In this document: positions 21,267 to 24,172 of the stretch, in pieces
Layout: each line of letters starts with the position of its first letter
Numbering within the stretch: position 1 is the first letter of the stretch
Origin: a virus
Direction: 5' to 3' (one strand)
IMG/VR virus record: IMGVR_UViG_3300044591_001813
Coordinates: 1 to 24,172 of that record
DNA length: 24,172 bases
Position numbers and translations under genes: made by a program
The notes under the pieces: generated by a model
What the model was told of the DNA's origin: nothing
The model's input: the letters and a program-made list of their open reading frames with translations, nothing else
Database searches by the model: none

Positions 21267-21296
21267 GGCGTTATCCGAAAGGGTAACGCCTTTTTT
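21267..21296 (+). terminator. Intrinsic terminator after the capsid gene
   Basis: A 10-bp stem (21267-21276 with 21281-21290, one G-T pair) closed by a GAAA tetraloop, followed by six T. A textbook rho-independent terminator ending the head operon. Confidence 0.9.
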
Positions 21297-21316
21297 ATTG
21301 AATAATATATATTTTA

Positions 21317-21330
21317 TATAATATAGTATA
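21317..21330 (+). promoter_or_regulatory. A/T-rich late-type box TATAATATAGTATA
   Basis: It directly follows the capsid terminator and runs into the ATG at 21330. Because a terminator separates it from upstream genes, this is the best evidence that these boxes are real promoters. It differs from the 2528-2541 box by one base. Confidence 0.55.
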
Positions 21331-21749
21331 TGGCTAAAAAGTCAGTTAAGAACAAACCAACAAATGCAAAAAAACCTGAACCTAAGAAGTCAGAGCTAGA
21401 TAATTTAACTCTCGCAGATGGAAAAGCTCATGTTGATCCAGATATTGAAAAAGTAAAAAAGCTAGAAGAAATTCTTGGTATCAAAAAGATGAATCCATTT
21501 GGTACATCTAATATTGATATTTTTAGAGACAAATTGAATGAAATGACAATAGTAGATTTGCAACATATGTGCGAAAAGGTTGGTATTTTTGCAAGCGGTT
21601 CGCGACAACAAATTAAGGAAAAGCTGTTGCGCGAATTCAAGTCAACAAACAAAGGGACTATTTCAATGTTGGTAAATAATCCTTCATTAATTTTAGACCC
21701 TAATAATCCGCAACATCAAAAAACTATAAAAATTCTTCGCGAGATATAA
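21330..21749 (+). CDS. SAP-domain-like small protein
   Basis: A 139-residue protein. A Lys/Pro-rich, disordered N-terminus (1-25) is followed by a helical region and a segment resembling the SAP nucleic-acid-binding fold: MTIVDLQHMCEKVGIFASGS then RQQIKEKLLREF (about 72-103), with the expected helix, Gly turn, helix pattern. The C-terminus holds NNPSLILDPNNPQHQ. A nucleic-acid-binding structural or head-completion protein is possible; position after the capsid gene, between two terminators, suggests a late gene. It has its own box immediately upstream. Confidence 0.65.
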   Translation: MAKKSVKNKPTNAKKPEPKKSELDNLTLADGKAHVDPDIEKVKKLEEILGIKKMNPFGTSNIDIFRDKLNEMTIVDLQHMCEKVGIFASGSRQQIKEKLLREFKSTNKGTISMLVNNPSLILDPNNPQHQKTIKILREI

Positions 21750-21758
21750 TATATAGTA
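21745..21758 (+). promoter_or_regulatory. A/T-rich box TATAATATATAGTA
   Basis: It overlaps the stop codon of the SAP-like gene and lies 11 bases before the ATG at 21770. Same family of boxes as 21317-21330. Confidence 0.4.
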
Positions 21759-21769
21759 CCTAATTAATT

Positions 21770-21976
21770 ATGGAACAAAATAATCAGAATCAAATTAATC
21801 TATCACAAGTTAGCGACATTCAACTCAAGGCTTTTGCCTATGATGAACTAGGCAAGATTGAGGTAGCTCAAGCTAATCTTCGTGTTATCAATCAAGAACT
21901 AGCTGCTCGCGCAAAGACTGCTTCTGGGGCATCAAGCAATGGTGTTGTAAATCCAGATTTGCCAGTAGTTAAGTAA
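21770..21976 (+). CDS. Small helical hypothetical protein (68 aa)
   Basis: Sixty-eight residues with a Gln/Asn-rich start, a central helix likely to form a coiled coil (DIQLKAFAYDELGKIEVAQ then NLRVINQELAARA, about 16-48) and a short Gly/Ser/Pro tail. No family is recognised. It starts from an ATG in an A/T-rich leader and ends just before an intrinsic terminator, so it is the last gene of a short unit with the SAP-like gene. Codon bias is close to that of the structural genes, supporting a real, expressed protein. Confidence 0.65.
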   Translation: MEQNNQNQINLSQVSDIQLKAFAYDELGKIEVAQANLRVINQELAARAKTASGASSNGVVNPDLPVVK

Positions 21977-21993
21977 TAATTAAAAAATTCAAT

Positions 21994-22020
21994 AACCCAA
22001 GCGAAAGCTTGGGTTTTTTT
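21994..22020 (+). terminator. Intrinsic terminator after the gene at 21770-21976
   Basis: AACCCAAGC (21994-22002), GAAA loop, GCTTGGGTT (22007-22015), with a T7 run at 22014-22020. A 9-bp perfect stem with the same GAAA tetraloop as the capsid terminator. Confidence 0.92.
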
Positions 22021-22034
22021 GTCTCCAAAATTAA

Positions 22035-22048
22035 TATAACGTGTAATA
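22035..22048 (+). promoter_or_regulatory. A/T-rich box TATAACGTGTAATA
   Basis: It lies between a terminator and the ATG at 22057. It combines the TATAA start of the late-type boxes with the GTGTAA word found before the PhoH-like and portal genes. Confidence 0.4.
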
Positions 22049-22056
22049 TTTAACAA

Positions 22057-22386
22057 ATGGCAATTCAGTTATCAGTTATAAGAGGAGACACTTTTCCAAC
22101 GCAAACAGTAACTGTAACTTCTGATGTTTTGGATTTTACTAATATTGTTTGTACAGGTCAATTAAGACCACATCCAGATGGAAATTTATTGTATCAATTC
22201 GTTCCAACAGTAGTTACTGGTTTTTTAAAAACAGGCGTTGTGGAGTTTAGTTTTCCATCATCAGTTACTAGAGGTTTTCCGCCAATAAATCTTTATGGTG
22301 ATTTGCATTTTTATTCTACTGGAATAATGGACAGAACATTATTCGAATTCAGATTAGAAGTACAGCAAGATGTAACACAATTATAA
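22057..22386 (+). CDS. Small beta-rich probable structural protein
   Basis: A 109-residue protein made almost wholly of beta-prone stretches. It begins MAIQLSVIRGDTF, an opening similar to small phage baseplate or tail proteins of the BppU N-terminal type (a receptor-binding-complex beta sandwich), although the match is too weak to name the family. It is followed after one base by the large collagen-like gene, so the two are co-transcribed and may assemble together as the base and shaft of a fibre. It has its own upstream box after a terminator. Confidence 0.6.
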   Translation: MAIQLSVIRGDTFPTQTVTVTSDVLDFTNIVCTGQLRPHPDGNLLYQFVPTVVTGFLKTGVVEFSFPSSVTRGFPPINLYGDLHFYSTGIMDRTLFEFRLEVQQDVTQL

Positions 22387-22387
22387 A

Positions 22388-24172
22388 ATGGCTAATATTG
22401 ATGTCAAAGTAGATTCAAATTCTAATGCTGTAAAAGTAGAAGTTGTTGGTGGAGCTACAATAGCCGCAGTTGATACAACTAATAAAAATAACGTTGTAAT
22501 TCAAGCTGTACCACCTCCATCTATATCTGCTACTGTCATTGAAAGAGGCCCTCCCGGTTTACCTGGCACTTCGGGTAGTAGTGGATTATCAGGAACTTCT
22601 GGATCTTCAGGAAATTCTGGATCTAGCGGTTCTTCTGGAATAAATGGAACCAGCGGTTCTTCAGGAAGTTCAGCTTCTTCTGGAACTAGTGGAACTTCAG
22701 CTAGTTCTGGTTCAAGTGGTACGTCTGCAAGTAGCGGCAGTTCTGGATCTACTGGGACTTCAGGTAGTTCTGGTTCTAGTGGAAATTCTGGAAGCTCAGG
22801 TAGTTCTGGTACATCAGCTACTGCTGGAACAAGTGGTACATCTGCAAGTTCAGGAACTTCTGGTAGCACAGGATCTTCTGGAACTTCTGGATCAAATGGT
22901 TCATCTGGAACTTCTGGACAGAATGGTTCTTCAGGCACTTCTGGACAAAATGGATCTTCAGGTTCTTCAGGAACTTCTTCTTCATCTGGCACTTCAGGAA
23001 CTTCAGGGTCATCTGGAAGTTCAGGATCAACAGGTTCTTCAGGAACTTCTGGATCAAATGGTTCATCTGGAACTTCTGGATCAAATGGTTCATCTGGAAC
23101 TTCTGGATCAAATGGTACATCCGGTAGTTCAGGAACTTCCGCATCATCAGGAACTTCTGGATCTACAGGATCTTCAGGATCATCAGGCATAAGCGGATCG
23201 TCTGGTATTTCAGGAAGTAATGGTTCTTCAGGAACTTCTGGGCAAAATGGTTCTTCAGGCTCATCAGGAACTTCGGCTTCATCTGGTAGTTCAGGCACTT
23301 CGGCATCATCTGGAAGTTCAGGGCTAACTGGTTCTTCAGGAACTTCTGGATCAAATGGTTCTTCTGGAACTTCTGGATCTAATGGTTCATCTGGAACTTC
23401 TGGATCAAATGGTACATCCGGTAGTTCAGGAACTTCCGCATCATCAGGAACTTCTGGATCTACAGGATCTTCAGGATCATCAGGCATAAGCGGATCGTCT
23501 GGTATTTCAGGAAGTAATGGTTCTTCAGGAACTTCTGGGCAAAATGGTTCTTCAGGCTCATCAGGAACTTCGGCTTCATCTGGTAGTTCAGGCACTTCGG
23601 CATCATCTGGAAGTTCAGGGCTAACTGGTTCTTCAGGAACTTCTGGATCAAATGGTTCTTCTGGAACTTCTGGATCTAATGGTTCATCTGGAACTTCTGC
23701 TTCATCAGGAACATCTGGATCTACAGGATCTTCTGGTTCAACTGGTTCTTCTGGTAGTTCAGGAATTAATGGCTCTTCAGGAACAAATGGTGAAAATGGA
23801 TCTAGTGGTTCTACAGGAACTTCTGGTAGCTCAGGTTCATCTGGAATGTCTGGTTCTTCAGGATCTAGCGGAAGTTCCGCTTCATCAGGAACTAGCGGAT
23901 CATCAGGAATTTCTGGAAGCAGCGGTTCATCAGGAACAAATGGCGCAAATGGATCTAGTGGTTCTACAGGAACTTCTGGTAGCTCAGGTTCATCTGGAAT
24001 GTCTGGTTCTTCAGGATCTAGCGGATCATCAGGAACAAATGGCGCAAATGGATCTAGTGGTTCTACAGGAACTTCTGGTAGCTCAGGTTCATCTGGAATG
24101 TCTGGTTCTTCAGGATCTAGCGGAAGTTCCGCTTCATCAGGAACTAGCGGATCATCAGGAATTTCTGGAAGC
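22388..24172 (+). CDS. Giant collagen-like Gly-x-y repeat protein, 3' truncated
   Basis: Open for 595 codons, running off the window exactly in frame. After about 52 residues of non-repeat N-terminus (starting MANIDVKVDS, with a VPPPSIS segment) the protein is Gly-x-y triplets to the end: first RGPPGLPG, then about 180 triplets dominated by GTS, GSS, GNS, GSN, GQN and GST, with few charges. Pro is almost absent, so a collagen triple helix would depend on Ser/Thr rather than Pro. Phage tail fibres and side fibres often carry such shafts. Ser/Thr density makes it a likely O-glycosylation target for the glycosyltransferase cluster (inference). The true end, and any receptor-binding tip, lie beyond the window. 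Confidence 0.85.
   Translation, partial: MANIDVKVDSNSNAVKVEVVGGATIAAVDTTNKNNVVIQAVPPPSISATVIERGPPGLPGTSGSSGLSGTSGSSGNSGSSGSSGINGTSGSSGSSASSGTSGTSASSGSSGTSASSGSSGSTGTSGSSGSSGNSGSSGSSGTSATAGTSGTSASSGTSGSTGSSGTSGSNGSSGTSGQNGSSGTSGQNGSSGSSGTSSSSGTSGTSGSSGSSGSTGSSGTSGSNGSSGTSGSNGSSGTSGSNGTSGSSGTSASSGTSGSTGSSGSSGISGSSGISGSNGSSGTSGQNGSSGSSGTSASSGSSGTSASSGSSGLTGSSGTSGSNGSSGTSGSNGSSGTSGSNGTSGSSGTSASSGTSGSTGSSGSSGISGSSGISGSNGSSGTSGQNGSSGSSGTSASSGSSGTSASSGSSGLTGSSGTSGSNGSSGTSGSNGSSGTSASSGTSGSTGSSGSTGSSGSSGINGSSGTNGENGSSGSTGTSGSSGSSGMSGSSGSSGSSASSGTSGSSGISGSSGSSGTNGANGSSGSTGTSGSSGSSGMSGSSGSSGSSGTNGANGSSGSTGTSGSSGSSGMSGSSGSSGSSASSGTSGSSGISGS
23084..23699 (+). repeat. 297-bp exact tandem duplication in the collagen-like gene
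   Basis: Sequence 23084-23402 is identical to 23381-23699, a direct repeat with period 297 bases (99 codons, 33 Gly-x-y triplets) in just over two copies. Identity at the DNA level, silent positions included, shows a very recent duplication or an assembly duplication. Sequence just upstream at the same offset matches with a few substitutions. Confidence 0.9.
23798..24172 (+). repeat. Three direct repeat copies at the window end
   Basis: Copies start at 23798, 23951 and 24050. Spacings of 153 and 99 bases are both multiples of nine, keeping the triplet phase of the protein. Copy 3 matches copy 1 for 123 bases, up to the end of the window. Copy 2 breaks off after about 75 bases and is joined to copy 3, as expected from recombination between copies. 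Confidence 0.85.

Noticed and set aside
22644-23192. A second + strand open frame (Leu/Gln/Val-rich) inside the collagen-like gene
   Set aside because: A frame-shifted shadow of the same low-complexity repeat, with no upstream signal and no plausible protein composition.
22501-23595. A long open frame on the - strand (364 codons, Pro/Glu/Val-rich) opposite the collagen-like gene
   Set aside because: It is the reverse complement of Gly-Ser/Thr codons (TCA/TCT/GGA become TGA-free Pro/Glu/Val codons). Openness follows from the repeat; the + strand frame continues through the window end and has the real start and operon context.

Overview
The window looks like part of the genome of a tailed double-stranded DNA phage (Caudoviricetes) with a T4-superfamily-like head module. 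The basis is the ordered set of large terminase, portal, prohead protease with scaffold, and major capsid protein on the + strand, preceded by a PhoH-like ATPase, a sigma-like factor and an ERCC4-type nuclease. No ribosomal or housekeeping genes and no tRNAs were seen. Start codons almost never have a Shine-Dalgarno sequence. Instead, -10-like A/T-rich boxes often end 4 to 9 bases before the ATG, so many messages may be leaderless. The host cannot be fixed from this; leaderless initiation points to a host that tolerates it well.

Left block (1-2541): seven small genes, all on the - strand, with mixed and partly high GC. Five of them (starts at 2008, 1714, 1517, 1282, 797) share one architecture: a -35-like hexamer, 17 bases, a -10-like hexamer, 6 bases, ATG. 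They read as separate, probably early, leaderless genes using host-type sigma promoters. The block also holds two C-run/G-run tracts (40-78 and 994-1026), each followed by a hairpin with GTGCCAA/TTGGCAC arms and a paralogous small gene, so it appears to be a duplicated module. Further right are a pair of palindromic operator-like sites (2095-2161) and a 200-base stretch without a single G on the + strand (2242-2441).

Sugar block (2543-9934): an endonuclease VII-family gene leads, by 4-base ATGA overlaps, into a tightly packed + strand operon. It encodes a 1018-residue fusion (GT-B glycosyltransferase, FkbM-like methyltransferase, GT-A-like domain), a GT4 glycosyltransferase, and two tandem paralogues resembling the TibC/Aah autotransporter O-heptosyltransferases, including their four-cysteine iron-binding motif. 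A further GT4 gene faces them on the - strand.

Packaging and head block (9962-21976): PhoH-like ATPase, zinc-ribbon protein, sigma-like factor with a cysteine cluster, an unknown gene in the terminase-small-subunit position, C2H2 plus ERCC4 nuclease, TerL, portal, protease/scaffold fusion, a small probable capsid-surface protein, and the major capsid protein. A strong intrinsic terminator follows, then two small genes (one with a SAP-like domain) and a second terminator.

Right end (22057-24172): a small beta-rich structural protein, then a giant collagen-like Gly-Ser/Thr-Ser/Thr repeat protein that runs off the window with 297-bp and about 100-bp internal duplications. The most attractive overall reading is that the glycosyltransferase cluster O-glycosylates this Ser/Thr-rich virion protein, which would be a phage self-glycosylation system. 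That link is inference from gene content, not shown by the sequence.
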